Below are positions 1 through 11,346 of a stretch of DNA of 64,000 nucleotides, piece by piece. The notes beneath the pieces were generated by a model, which saw only the letters and a list, made by a program, of their open reading frames with translations, did no database searches and had not been told where the DNA came from. This DNA comes from Neurospora tetraspora (Eukaryota > Ascomycota > Sordariomycetes > Sordariales > Sordariaceae): positions 372,001 through 436,000 of the forward strand of contig NW_026944393.1 in assembly GCF_033439725.1 (NCBI RefSeq), written 5' to 3'. Position 1 is the stretch's first letter. Every line of letters starts with the position of its first letter. A program made the position numbers and the translations under genes.

Positions 1-1230
1 GGACAACGGGACCCTAGGTACGGGTTGTCGCTTATTGGTCAATCTATCTAGCTTACATAAGGGGCTTCTGATCGGATCGTAACAGAGTGCTACAACACCT
101 TGCATGATCAAAAAGCTTTGATGTCAGGTTCAATCACCGAGTGTCTTCAATCAGTGTACCGGCACATCCCGCAAGTTTCCTTCACCATTACGCCCGCCCA
201 AGATTTCCGCATAGAGCACCACAAACACCACTGCGCGCACAATCTCATAGTACACCATGTTAATTTGAATCATGGAAGCCAATGAGAACCGGAGGTCATT
301 TCACGACATTCAAAGCATCACCAAGCGAACGATTTAAACATCTGCACCATATCAACTCATGAATTCACTATCTCCACGTGAATCTTCTACTTCGATTCCT
401 AGCGCATCTCCTCTCGCCTCCCTCCTCTGCCCCGGACCTCAATCGCCATCTTTACCAGCTAAACCACAATAACCCACCTCTACTCAATTTGGTGGCCCAC
501 CCATGATCCTCAGACATCCTGCATGTCTTCCCTTGCGTCTGGGATACTAAAGCTCCATTCAATATGCGGATCGTTCGGTGCAGGGACGACAGAAAGATTG
601 TTCAGGAAAAGCGGGAGCCTGACGCATCCGAATACTGGTATATTTGACCAGTCGGCCTCACCATTCTCCTATGATCCTTTGTTGCTTTGGGTCCATCAAC
701 CCCTCAACAATCTGTTTTCGTCTTCCTCCTGTCGACTTCCTGGTCACGACATCCGGTGTGTACTGAGTGGTACCGCTTCACCTTTTCTTTTTCTCAACTT
801 CATTCCAGCCGATCCGTCCACGGCTTCCAGGCGCCCCTTTCCGAACTTCCCCTCGGCACTTCTCGAAATCATCTTCTTGCGAGATCATCTTCTTTCGACA
901 CCTTCTTCTTTCGAAATTTGGGTTCTCGTTCAGTCCAGCGCATGAAGTCATGGGTGGGGTCATACTAGCTAGGTGTTCGGGCGTTGATTCCAGCGAATCC
1001 ATATGGTGCCCATGCACATAGCGTCTTAGGGATGGAGCGGTGGGACAGTCGCGATCACTTGATCGCTTGGGCTTCTATTTCACGGGTTTTCGAGCATGTT
1101 TGGAGTTCTTCATCGTTATAAAATTGCTATTTCCCACAGTTGTCTCTGCTATTTGCTTTTGTTGATCAGTGAAACGGCTAAATGCGGAACGTGATGACAT
1201 GGAAGGCTTGACCATCGGCTGAGGCGAATG
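1..1230. other. Gene-free stretch
   Basis: I see no supportable gene here. The open frames are short, overlap on both strands and lack domain-like composition. The part from 760 to 950 is pyrimidine-rich on the plus strand. Confidence 0.5.
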
Positions 1231-1238
1231 CACAACGT

Positions 1239-1246
1239 TATATATA
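1239..1246 (+). promoter_or_regulatory. TATA-like element upstream of the first DADWH array
   Basis: An alternating TA run lies about 120 bp upstream of the first coding-like sequence of the array. It is the only TATA-like site near it and could be the original core promoter of copy A. This is inference from position alone. Confidence 0.3.
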
Positions 1247-1358
1247 CTTCTTCACGACCCTTTCAAATACCTTACCAACACGCTGACACATGAAACCAGG
1301 AATGTGAGCGAAATCGTACCACCGTCACCGTCCTTGCCGAGCATAACCCCACTCTCCG

Positions 1359-1915
1359 TTGTCAACAACCGTCCCATCGACAACACCGTTAAATCGACAG
1401 ACCACATACCATCCCTGGGACCCGGAGACCGGGTATTACCCTGAGAAGGGTTTTACAGTCAAGCAGATCTATGAGCGGTCCTGGCGGAATCGAGAAAAAC
1501 CAGTTGATGTCCCAGACTTCAAGAACGAAAGTTTTGGCTCTCCGGATTTCCCGGAAATCTCAGTCCACTGGTTGGAGACCTGGGGCGAGAACCGAAACTA
1601 CGACGGCAAGAAGGATTTGATATGCTAGCAACAGAGGCCATTCGTCGTGCCGAGGCCGCCCGCCTCGAGTTAAATGCAGTTGTAATCCGAACCGGATTGC
1701 ACAAGAAGAAGAACCAACATGCAGCCGTCACCCAGCGGCTGGTAACGATACAACCAATGCAGACTGGCATTTTACGGTTTACATGGGGTATGATGAGGAG
1801 GACCTCATCCTCCAGGGACATATTCTCACAGCCCAAACAATCATTCTCTATGCGCGGGCCAGTCGGCGCCGCGACAAGCCCCTTCAGTTTCCTGCTTTTG
1901 TCATGAAAGCCACAA
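1359..1915 (+). pseudogene. DADWH-family copy A, frameshifted
   Basis: This is the first of three tandem remnants of an unrecognised family. The N-terminal part reads to about 1625 and includes DFPEISVHWLETWGENRNYD. The frame then shifts, and RRAEAARLELNAVVIRTGLH follows from about 1640. After NQHA roughly 14 residues present in the other copies are missing and the frame shifts again before TTNADWHFTVYMGYDEEDL near 1750-1810. The normal C-terminus is replaced by unrelated residues before copy B begins. There is no ATG at the head of the open frame, which opens with a TTG codon, so the real start was probably in a lost or upstream exon. The product is unlikely to be functional. Family identity rests on alignment with copies B, C and the intact gene at 38141. 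Confidence 0.65.
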
Positions 1916-2390
1916 CTCTGCCGATTTTCCAGACATTTCTGTGTACTGGATTGAAGATTGGGGAAACAATCCGGCCTACGGTGAAGACTCATTCAACAGA
2001 GTCAAGGGGACAGAGGCCATCTGCCGGGCTGAGGCTGCCCATCTCGGTTTTGATGCCGTGGTGATTCGTGCTGGTCTGCACAACAAAAGAAACCAGCATG
2101 ATGCCTTTGGAACTATCAGGACCAAGAACGATCCCCGCTCTGGACGCATCGTCAATGACACCACAGATGCCGACTGGCATCTGACGGTGTTCATGGGTTA
2201 CGACGTGGATAATCTGGTCATACATGGCCGTGTTTACCTTGTGTGGGACCACAAGGCGATGTTTGGGATGCGCATCGTCAAGGATGCCAGCGAGCGCAAA
2301 CACCTCGCGCCGAACGAGAAGCCCAGTGCCATCACTTACCACTGGACCCTGTGCTATTTCACAGGTATTTGCCCTCAAGTCTCATGCCTT
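1916..2390 (+). pseudogene. DADWH-family copy B, probably broken
   Basis: This is the best-preserved member of the first array. In order it shows DFPDISVYWIEDWG, the helix-like CRAEAAHLGFDAVVIRAGLH, NKRNQHDAFGTIRTK, TTDADWHLTVFMGYDVDNL, a GHIYL-equivalent HGRVYLVWDHKAMFG, and a tail ERKHLAPNEKPSAITYHWTL. It reads without a stop to 2411. It has no own ATG in front of the conserved block, because the block emerges directly from the end of copy A. After the YHWTL ending it runs into copy C in another frame. It may be the remains of a gene whose 5' end was removed by unequal recombination. Function is unknown. Confidence 0.6.
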
Positions 2391-2811
2391 CTCAATCCAC
2401 GGGATAGATGACTGGGGCCTCAACACCGACCATGACAGCAACCCAGATCTGGTGAAAGCCACCGAGAGGATCTGCCGTGCTGAGGCCGCGCGCCTCGAAC
2501 TGAACGCTGTTGTGATTCGCACCGGATTACACAACAAGAAAAATCAGCATGCCCCTGACGGGACCGTGCTGACTTCCACTTACGAGGACACACGCACCGG
2601 CCAGACTAAGAACGACGTTACGAATGCCGATTGGCATTTTACGGTGTACATGGGGTATGATGAGGAGAACCTCATCATCCAGGGTCACATCTATGTGGCC
2701 TGGGATCCCAAGGTCATCTTTGGCCTACGGATTATGAACAACCCATTGGTGGAGCGCAAGCACGTCGACCCTGATAAGGGGCACGTCGCTTCGGAATACT
2801 GGACCGTTTAA
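2391..2811 (+). pseudogene. DADWH-family copy C, 5'-truncated
   Basis: This is the third tandem copy, in a different frame from copy B. It carries FSIHGIDDWG (matching ISVYWIEDWG of B), CRAEAARLELNAVVIRTGLH, NKKNQHAPDGTVLTSTYED, VTNADWHFTVYMGYDEENL, QGHIYVAWDPKVIFGLRI and the tail ERKHVDPDKGHVASEYWTV, then TAA at 2809-2811. Its body is intact but there is no plausible start. The frame upstream is simply copy B read out of frame. The abrupt B/C junction suggests a deletion between tandem repeats. It is closer to copy A than to copy B over the RAEAARLELNAVVIRTGLH block. Confidence 0.6.
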
Positions 2812-4156
2812 AGGCAGGCTGGAGTTGGCTTTTCACCCCTTCCCCTTTTGTCAGACCTTATGGTTTGTCTCCAGTCTTGTCCCCTCCTCTTCTTTTCGGC
2901 TTTCCTCTCGTCGGTTTTCTCCCTTTGACGGGCCCATACCTAGCGGTACGACAGTCCAGAAATGCGCTAGAAGCAGTCTTCTAGCCTTCCTCAACGGATC
3001 CCCTTCTCTGGCTCTTTCTCTTTTTCGGCACTCCGTCTTTCTTTTCCTTACAGACACCGATATCCCAGCAACACCCATCGGCGTTTCTTCTGGCCTTCTT
3101 TCCCACGGCGTGTTGGTGTTCTCTCTTCGACGTTCTCTTCTCGGCTTTCTCTTCGCGATTTTCTCTTCTCTTCGCGACTTTCTCTTCTCGACTCACTTTC
3201 TCTTCTCGACTTTCTCTTCTCGTCTTTCTCATTTCGGCATTACGGGTCACGGTAGCCTTATTATCCTTCGACCAAGAGGCAGAGCAAGGCGTTGGGGCGT
3301 TGACATTTGGAAGAATGTGTTGGAGAGGTCTCACGGATTTGGTACTATGGAGGAACATGGGGATAATCAGTTATTATAGGGCTTATGAGTTAATGGATTT
3401 GGAATGGTTTCAACGGAAAGTAATACGCAGGTGATCAGAGTGAGTGTTGTCGTCGACAATACCTTGACCAATGTCGCTGTCGTGAAATCGTGCATTGTAC
3501 ATTGTCGTGCAAGTCCAGTGGGCCCACAATGAGCTGACCGCCGTGGATGTACCTCCAGCAAAATGTTTCGTCGGCAAAACAACCATTCCAACCGCCTAAC
3601 CCTCCCTTATAGGCCGCAAAGAGCACTAAGGTTCTGGAAAAACCAGATACAATGTTGTGATATGTGATAGGAGCGGACGTTGAGCAAAAATAACGGAGTG
3701 TCTAGCTGCAAGGTACCTGCATGTGCGCTGCGTGTTTGGCCTCAAAGAGAACCATCCGCCAGCTATTCTTCTGGCCGACGACCACGCCTTTGCAACAACG
3801 AAAAGCGAGAACGATGAAACCAGAATGTGATATTTCAGGAATGTGTTCAATTTCCATCATGAAGCCCTTGTTTGGTGGTGATACCCGGGGGAGAAACAGT
3901 TGTGCTTGCACCCCGTGCCCAAATCCACCTCGGCCTGCATGGCGCAGACACCTCCGCCGTACACACATGTGCAGGAGCACTTACGGTTGCGACAACACCA
4001 GCGACATCTACCTCAGAACGCCCAACGATGACAGGCGCCGTACTAGCCCAATAATACGCAGAGTCCTTCGGATGGCGGCGTTCAGCATTTAGTTGCCGGC
4101 CACTCGATCATCGATCCCCTTCCTTCAGCTCCCCTTCCCTCTCTCCGCCTCAACCC
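2812..4156. other. Intergenic stretch with a pyrimidine-rich repeat
   Basis: No supportable gene. The open frames at 3626-4092 overlap on both strands and show no domain. The plus strand is strongly pyrimidine-rich from 2820 to 3240. Confidence 0.4.
3121..3230 (+). repeat. Imperfect CT-rich tandem repeat
   Basis: Units of about 13-16 bp built on TTTCTCTTCTCGAC recur at least six times with small changes. The strand asymmetry (nearly pure pyrimidine) could form triplex or promoter-like structure, but nothing shows a role. Confidence 0.6.
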
Positions 4157-5712
4157 TCAAACCGCCTTCTTCCCCTTCTCCTCGTCCTCCTCTTCCCCTC
4201 GTTTTCCTCGCCAAAACCCCCAAGGCCAGTTCAACCAAACCATCTTGACCCACCCCAGCACGACCGATCGCTGCGTTAGAGCAGCCCAAATAGCAAAGGT
4301 GAGTATGGTAGCCGGGATGGTGAAAGCCCAGTATAGCACGAAGTGCCTGGGCTGATCCCACCCAAGGGCGGGCATTGAGAAGAGCGCGGCGAAGAATGTG
4401 CCTGGTAGGAAAAACATGGTTAGGATGGCGATACTCTTCATGGCTGAGCTGTCTTCGGTCGCGGCTGCCGCGAGGTCACGGCTTGCAACGGCGGTTTCGA
4501 TGTTGGTTTCTGAGTCTCGGTGGGAGAGGTGGGCTGAGATCTGTTGGAGGGGTGGGAGGGTCAGTTAGCTGTGATGTTCTCTGCGAGCAGGCTGCTTTCA
4601 TGCCTTAAGATGGCTGATGACTAGAGGCAGGCAGTTTTGGGGCATGTCAAAACGGGCATGTAGAGAAAGCTCACCAGTGACGCATGATTCCGGATGCTAA
4701 CCTCGCCGTAGCGTACGGTCTCTCTCATACATTTGACCTCCTGCCGTAGGAACCGGATGGCTTCCAAAAGGTTATTGGTGCTTTGTACTACCTGCTCGGT
4801 CTTGGCCGATGGTGAGATTTCTTCTGCCATGGCCTCTAGGTACTGCCACAAAGATTCCACGCCGTTCAATGTGGATGTGACAAAAGCCGCGTTACTCAGA
4901 GCAATCCCTATTGAGCGACTTTCCTTGACGACTCTGTTTCGATCGATTGGCGTACCATTTCCCAGGCCGTATGTTTTCCCGAAGAGGCCATCGGAGGTTG
5001 TCGTTGACGCTGAACTCACACACCAGTGAATGGCGGTAAGGGAGTCGCGGCAAGCATGAACTGCGTATACCGATAGAGCGAACGGCAGATAAAGAGGGGA
5101 ACGTACCTCTTCCTTCAAATCTTCCAAACAATCGAATAGGTGGTCGGCCTCAACTAATTGGGGTGGTCCAACGCCCTGAACAACCCTTAAGGCGACGCAT
5201 CTCGAATCAAATGCAGGGTCTTCATCGTGCTGTCGGATTGACAACATAAACAGAAAAGTGGAAGCTTTTATGCTGAGCTTTATTGTCGCTATACCGCCGT
5301 TCGCAATGCTGCCCGAAAACTCAAAGAAAGGGTAGTAGCGTACGTGAAAGATTCGATTGAATAGAGGGTCTGGGTTCAGGGTCTTGACGAGGTCCTGGAA
5401 AATCGACTCTTTCATGAAGATATTAGCCTTGTTCTTGGTTGTCGCAGCTAAAATAACCAGCTTGGTGCCATAATTGGTGCATTTGTTTTCTCCTTGATCC
5501 TCGTTGCCAGGTGTGCTGAAGGCCGGGCCACCGCGTTCAAGGAATTTAGCCAGAAGCAGATCATCCACTGCGTATTGCGTGCGCCAATGGCTAACTCCTG
5601 GCTCATATAAATCTGGCCGGACCTCGATAGTAGTCGCATTGTTGTAGCGTGTGTCAGGTGGGAAGGTGAAGCGCGTTTCTTCTTTGCGTGCCAGAGCCCG
5701 GAGTCCATTCAT
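4157..5712 (-). CDS. CorA-like metal ion transporter family protein, intact copy
   Basis: Two exons, 5712-4675 and 4540-4157, give 473 aa. The 134-nt intron has a GTGAGC donor, a CTAAC branch site and an AACAG acceptor. The long cytoplasmic N-terminal part carries SIRQHDEDPAFDSRCVAL and LYLPFALSVYAVHACRDSL, then a helical segment. Two membrane helices close the protein, at about 383-402 (SIAILTMFFLPGTFFAALFS) and 412-434. The pattern SMKxIAxLTxxFLPGTF...LFSM followed by a second helix is that of the large fungal CorA-like family. The classical GMN motif is absent, as is usual in these divergent members, so ion specificity cannot be stated. The ATG at 5712 aligns with the start of the paralogue at 8383. 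An in-frame ATG at 5808 exists but lies in a stretch resembling a 5' intron. A broken copy and a fragment lie upstream on the same strand. Confidence 0.75.
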
Positions 5713-6171
5713 GTTCACAGTGAGTTGGTACCTGTATGGAAGAGAAAGATGGAAGACAAAAGAGGCCTGAAAAATAGTAAGGTAATGCAGGATCGTGGGT
5801 GAGTCCATCCCAGGCTCATGTATTTGGATTAAAGCAGCAGTCAAGGCCTCCGCCTATGCAACGAAGGGCAGAATTCCACGTGGCGAGGAAGTCTTCCCTC
5901 TCATCGGGCGCTGCCACTTCAGCTTTGTGGGCATGCCCGCCCGCTGTCCAATAACTGTGTCGTGCTGTACTTCGACTGGGCGCTTGTAGTGGCTTGTACT
6001 ACCCCAGATCGCCGTTCTGACGACTCCTCGACACAGGAGAATGCATAAAAACGCCCGTGCATCCTTTGCAGTGCGTTCAGCCTCAGGCCCCCTCCTCTGC
6101 TGCGTCTCCAAGCCTTCGACTCAAGCATAGCCACCGCCACATAACCTCAAGCTGAGTGACCATTCCCCGGA

Positions 6172-6276
6172 GATGATCGTGGCAACCGTGACCGAAATGA
6201 TGCCTTGCCAGGCGGAATCCATACAGGTAATCATGTGCCTAGGCAGATTCCAGTCGAGCGATGGCATGGCGAATGC
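6172..6276 (-). pseudogene. CorA-like gene fragment
   Basis: A short minus-strand remnant reads AFAMPSLDWNLPRHM and then IISVTVATII. It matches the linker between the two membrane helices and the start of the second helix in the neighbouring CorA-like copies (MPALGWDQPRHF in one, MPSLN-stop-NQRKHF in the other). No N-terminal domain is present. It is a relic of a third tandem copy and shows that a Trp codon stood where the 6604-8383 copy now has a stop. Confidence 0.5.
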
Positions 6277-6603
6277 ACCTACCAGGTATCGGAGGCAACA
6301 CCTCTCCCAGGTTGATGCACACACGCCGCTGTACCGAAGACACCCTGTCTGTACACCGGCTTTTTCCGCCATGTGAACGCTGTGATGCCGAAAACCAAGA
6401 CTTATAGGGCGAGGACGAAATACGAAACTGGCTGGTTCCTTGTTTTTGTAGCCATCTCCTTTTGTTCCTTGAAGTTTCCAGGCCTGAAGATTCTCATCAA
6501 GGCTTGAGTACCTTAGACTTCGTCTGAGTTGTAGAAGGGGTGACGAACAAAGGGGAAGAGTTCTGCCAGGAACAAACTAAAGGTCTGCATCCCATACGAC
6601 TCC

Positions 6604-8383
6604 TTAAGCAGCGGAACTTCCGGAGCTCATCATCTCTTCTTTCCATCGCTTATTTCTGTAGATATGGTCAAATGCTCGTTGCATATCAATTTTGTCCAGC
6701 CTGTCCTCATTCTTGTTATGCAGAGGTGTGCAGATACCCATCCACATCCTTCGCAGAGGCGCGTAGATACCCATACCCAACCTTCGCAGTATTGCGTAGA
6801 TAGTCAGCAACCATCTTCGCACCAGTTGACGATGAATAACTATCGCCCAGAGAATGAAGGTCGCAACGGTGAGTGGGATGGCGAGTATCCAGTATACCAC
6901 GAAATGCTTGCGCTGATTCTAATTGAGGGAAGGCATTGATAAAAGGGTGGATAGGAACGTAGCCGGTAGGAAGGCCATGGTGAGAATCGCAATGGTTTTC
7001 ATGGCTGCGCTGTCTTGACGAGCCGCTTGAGCAAGTTCATGAGTGGTCTTGGCCGTTTCGATATTGCGTATAGCGTCCATTTGATTCAAATAATGAGCCC
7101 TCTGGTGGATCATTTTGGATTAGTACAGTGAAATGAATACATGGTTTCTGTTCTTGACATCGGGATACAGTTTCAAAGAGGAAGCTTACCATCGATAAGT
7201 AACTGTTTATCCGCATCTCAATGAATGTAAGTAGCTCTCTCATTCCTTCTAGCTCCTGTTGGAGTTGATATAGCGCAGTCAATATGCTTTCGTTACTGCG
7301 GCAGACATTCTCGGATTTCGCCGTGTCGGGGAGCTCCTTTGCCATGATCACCAAATTGCGCCACAGGGACTCGATGGTGTTAAGCGCCATCTTCGCAGTT
7401 TCCAACTCCATTGGAATATCCTGTTGAGTAAACTCAACCATGAACCTACGATTGACCTCGTGTCTTTCCAACTTCTGTTTAGAAGTTCCCTGAGCGTGGT
7501 CTCCCGATTCGTCTCTGGACAACCATGTCATGACCCGCCCGTTGACAAGGCCAATGCGCTCCCGGCACTCTTCCAGAGCATATACCGAAATGGCAAATGG
7601 AAGGTAGAGCGGTGAGTGCGAGTCTTCCTTGAAAGCTTTCAAGTGATTCACAGCATCGGTCACCGGTGAGTGGCTGGAGATGTAGTCGGGCAGGTGAACC
7701 TTCTCCTCAAGAAACGACTTTCCCCGCAGCACACGTTTTGATGGGGAATCCAGCTCATAAATGAAGGCGGATAGATCTGAAAGAAGGATACATCTCGTAT
7801 CAAATTCTGGCGACTGGTCGTGCTGGCGAATAGACCACATAAACTTGATGGAACGGGTGGCCAGGTAACCGGAGACACCTTCGTTATCGGCAGTCAGGCC
7901 CAAAAAATCAAAGCCTCGGAGCATCCCGTAAGACACCATCTTCCCCAGTCGAGGGTGAGGATCAAGAGCCATCCACAAGGTCTTGAAGCTCTCGTATCGA
8001 ATCTCAACGACCTGGGAACCCACGTCACTCATGAGCTTTTCCTTCACATGAACGAATGCGATTTTGGCGCCCGTATGTGTATACTGTGATGGTTCAGAGC
8101 CGTTGGGTACAAGTCCTTTTAAGGAATAGCCGCGTTTGACGAATTCTGCTAGCAATAATGCTTGTATTTCTGGGGAGAAACGGTATTCAGCGGCTGGTCC
8201 ACGGGGATTCGGCCATATTTGTGCAACGGCGCAGGGAACGATAGGCACCTGGATGATTTCACCCTTTGGTGTGCGGTGGCGACTATAGTCGGCAAGGGGT
8301 CTAAACCTAGATCTGAATTCAAACCAACGTCGGCCGGACATCCCATCTTCAGCAACGGCACGGAGGTTTCGAAGTCCGTCCAT
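6604..8383 (-). pseudogene. CorA-like transporter paralogue with in-frame TAG
   Basis: Exon 1 is 8383-7190 and exon 2 is 7101-6604. The 88-nt intron has a GTAAGC donor, a TACTAAT branch site and a CCAG acceptor. The N-terminal domain resembles the intact copy: SIRQHDQSPEFDTRCILL, LYLPFAISVYALEECRERI. The first membrane helix, KTIAILTMAFLPATFLSTLL, is intact. A TAG at 6919-6921 then replaces the Trp seen in both relatives (W in GWDQPRHF). The same frame continues through the second helix (HFVVYWILAIPLTVATFILW) to a stop at 6604. On the plus strand the change is CCA to CTA, a CpA to TpA transition. The full frame would give 563 residues, while the truncated product is 458 aa and lacks helix 2. 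It is either a recent pseudogene or a truncated product. Confidence 0.65.
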
Positions 8384-9245
8384 AACGATAATGAACAAGT
8401 TGAGAAGCGTCACTAATGTCGTGAGTCTTGCGCGGAGATCAGACGGAGGAGATGGTAACTGACTGGGAGAGATGGAGACAGAGTTAGCGCCACCAACCTT
8501 CAATGGGGGAGCCAAGCTTCAAATAGGTAGGTACCTACCTTCGTCGAGGCAACAACAGCCACGGTAGTATCATGACATTCGGAACTTGCACCTTGATGTT
8601 GGTACCCGGCCCGCCTGGCCTCTGGGCAGCTGCCTCCCTCCTCGGAGACGAAAATCCCTACGGTCCAATGATCATCTCGTCGCCCTCCTTCAAATCTCCC
8701 TTCTGCATGTTGTAGCGAGGCCAGCGCGGGAAGGCGCCGTTCAAGGCTGATTCAAGGAGAGGGTTTCACTTGCCGAAAAGGTGAAAACTGCATGGGAAGG
8801 CACCAGGCGTCCCGATGCACAAACGCAAGTCCAATCAAGAGCAACATACCCCTCATGCACGAAGGAAGGATGAGAATCCAAACTCCAAAGTGGTTTCTGC
8901 GACAAAGTTGCAGCGGTTACATGCAGAACGCACAGTGCTTCCACTTTTGTTTACAGTGCTGAGCTTTTCCTCCGAGCAACACCGGGCACTGCGGAACGGG
9001 CACCAAACTTGACCAAAACACCATGACCAGCATCACCATGTCAACATCCCGACTTCAAATTTACACCATCACCACCATCGCCAATACGAGCATCACCACT
9101 TCCGCTCAGCCGACTCTCCCGGACCTCAATCGCACCTCACCTCACCAACTTCACCTCCACCTCCCGATCGCCTCCCCATCGTCTCTCAATCACCACCACA
9201 TCACCACCCTCTACACACAACACCAACCACAACCCCCCTCCCCCT
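8384..9245. other. Intergenic stretch
   Basis: No supportable gene. It holds a perfect 16-bp palindrome at 8525-8540 (AGGTAGGTACCTACCT). Variants of this sequence (GTAGGTACC) recur across the window, for example near 11095 and 12310. From 9023 to 9260 there is a C/A-rich stretch with CACCATCACC-like repeats. Confidence 0.5.
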
Positions 9246-10196
9246 CTAAACCCTAACAGCATAAACCCCCTGCCCCCCACTAACATACACCACCCCCTTA
9301 TCCCCCTCCCCCCTCCCCACCGCACAACTCGTACTCCCACTAACCGTCGCCACCGTCTTCGGACTGGGCTTCTGCACGCTGGTATCCACCTCCACCAGAC
9401 TATTCTTCCCATTAGTAGCGACATACACCTTCGCACTTTCCTTCGTGCTCCCGTCGGCCTGCTGCACCGCAGGGCCAAAACACAAATCATCGCCCATGAG
9501 ATTCGTCCACAGCGTCGTCACGCTCCCCGCCGCCTTGCCAGTAACAGGATCGACCAAAACCCGATGGAACGAGTTCTTAAAGATATTCGTGTACCAAAGC
9601 GTGCTATCGCTCGCTCGGTATCTCAACCCGTCAATACCAAACGGGATCGATCCGCTCGGCGCCATCGTCACGTTTTTCAACACCTGCTCGTACGTCCCCT
9701 TGTTGACATCCAACCTATACACCACGCCCTTCCCTGCGTCACCGACCAACACACTCTCATTGGTAAAGGTGCTCAATCCATTTAAATTCCCTGCTTCACT
9801 AATCGTCTTAATCAACGAACTCTTCGGCGGATTGGAAGTGAAATCAACGCGATAAACCCCCTTCCCGCCAATGACGGCGAAGAGATCGGGCGCGTACTTG
9901 ACGATTCCTGAAAGGCCGGGGGCGCCGGAGATGGTTAGGACTGTGGAAGAGGTTTTGGCGATGAGGTCGATGGAGATTAGAGCGGCGGAGTTCATGTTTG
10001 TTGCGAGGATGGCGCCGGTAGAGCGGACGGCGAGGTTTTCGATGGAGGAGAGGCGGATGATTTGTGTTGCGGTGGACTGGCGGGCGGAGAGGGTGCCGTC
10101 GGGGAGGGGAGCTGAGGCTGGGAGGGGGAGGGGGGTGGACACCGCGGCGGTGGTGAGGCCGATGGCCATGAGAAAGAAGGAGGTGGGGGAGAGCAT
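9246..10196 (-). CDS. Secreted six-bladed beta-propeller-like protein (SMP-30/gluconolactonase-like)
   Basis: A single exon of 316 aa. The ATG at 10196 is chosen because it starts a clear signal peptide (MLSPTSFFLMAIGLTTAAVS). Codons further upstream in frame would bury it. A pro-like stretch rich in Pro, Ala and Leu follows. The mature part has repeated short blades such as IENLAVRSTGAILATNMNSA, GLSGIVKYAPDLFAVIGGKG, GLSTFTNESVLVGDAGKGVV, GIDGLRYRASDSTLWYTN and KVYVATNGKNSLVEVD. This pattern (hydrophobic strand, small residues, YxTN) is typical of fungal secreted proteins with an SMP-30/strictosidine-synthase-like propeller. Catalytic metal ligands cannot be assigned by eye, so enzymatic activity is not claimed. 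It stands alone between two gene-free stretches. Confidence 0.7.
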   Translation of the reverse strand: MLSPTSFFLMAIGLTTAAVSTPLPLPASAPLPDGTLSARQSTATQIIRLSSIENLAVRSTGAILATNMNSAALISIDLIAKTSSTVLTISGAPGLSGIVKYAPDLFAVIGGKGVYRVDFTSNPPKSSLIKTISEAGNLNGLSTFTNESVLVGDAGKGVVYRLDVNKGTYEQVLKNVTMAPSGSIPFGIDGLRYRASDSTLWYTNIFKNSFHRVLVDPVTGKAAGSVTTLWTNLMGDDLCFGPAVQQADGSTKESAKVYVATNGKNSLVEVDTSVQKPSPKTVATVSGSTSCAVGRGEGDKGVVYVSGGQGVYAVRV

Positions 10197-11220
10197 GGTG
10201 AGTGAGTGGGTGAGTGAAGACGATGTGGTGATGGTGATGGAGGATTGGTGTTTCCAGGTGAGTTTGGAACCCTTCAAGCCTTCGAGGTGAGTGATGGAGG
10301 TCAAAGGGGTGGTGGTTCACTTCGCCGTATGAGCATTCCACTTCACAGCTGGGTTTCCCCATTCGTGGCGGGAGGGAAGCAGTGAGTGATATGCCCCCTT
10401 CCGGTTACACGTAGCGAGAAATTTCCACCCCGAACCGCGTCAACTAACACAACACAATATCCAAATGATATTCGCTATGGGACGTCGTCTTTATACGCCT
10501 TGGCAGGCATCTGGCTCAATACCCTAGAGGTAGATATTAGAGCCGCGCGGGATCTGGATCATCTGGGGTAAGTGGCTAAATGCCGGGCCTAAGATCAATA
10601 TCCGGGGCTAGAACTTTGTCCTCCTGCCGTGTTCTGCCGTGCACAGTCGTGGTATTAGCATGGTGATCGTTCGTCCCGGGACGGCATAACGGGAAGATGA
10701 TATGGACGACCACTTTTACCCTGCGACTGGCACGCTGTTGTCATCTGCCTCCGTCCTCCATCCAATCTTGATCTTCCCCCGTATCATAGCGGTGATCATC
10801 ATTTGATCCCTGGAGGACGGGGACGGGACGACAGGTAGATGGGTGGTGCCGTGCAATGGCAACATAAACATGCCGGCCGGGTACCTCTATACAGCGGAGG
10901 TCGTGCTCTCCGAGATCATACCTACCTTGATGTGGTGCCTTTCCGAGATTGACACCGGGACTGGACCACCGGGACCACTTCGTGCTGTTTCATCAACGGC
11001 AGAATTCCGAATCAGTCACCAGCTCTGCTGTAACGGTATACCGGATACCCCTACGCTACTTTTGCATATGTTCGGTCTCGGGTCGTAGTCAAGGTAGGTA
11101 CCTCTACTGTAGCTGCTGTAGGGTTCTCGTTGCTTGTTATGGCCTTGGCGAAAATAGCCGCCTTCCTCCTTCCTCATCCATCCAGGATATCGATCTGGGT
11201 CACCTCCATCCCAGTCGCCA

Positions 11221-11262
11221 GTTGCCGGTTGCCGGTTGCCAGTTGCCAGTTGCCAGTTGCCA
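11221..11262 (+). repeat. 7-bp tandem repeat
   Basis: Six units of GTTGCC(A/G) in a row. A diverged seventh unit (GTCGCCA) stands immediately upstream. Confidence 0.85.
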
Positions 11263-11300
11263 ACGAAGTATCAGACTTGCTTCGGTCGATGTCTCGCGCT

Positions 11301-11346
11301 AGGCTTGTGACAAGGCTTGTGACAAGGCTTGTGACAAGGCTTGTGA
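11301..11346 (+). repeat. 12-bp tandem repeat
   Basis: Four nearly perfect units of CAAGGCTTGTGA, the first lacking its first two bases. It lies 38 bp downstream of the 7-bp repeat. Confidence 0.85.

Noticed and set aside
523-1021. Overlapping frames on both strands
   Set aside because: Several frames share the same pyrimidine-rich bases, none with a recognisable protein pattern.
2352-2420. A 43-nt intron joining DADWH copies B and C in frame
   Set aside because: The donor GTATTT is weak, the length is too short for a fungal intron, and the supposed intron encodes FSIHGI, which aligns with ISVYWI of copy B, so it is homologous coding sequence.
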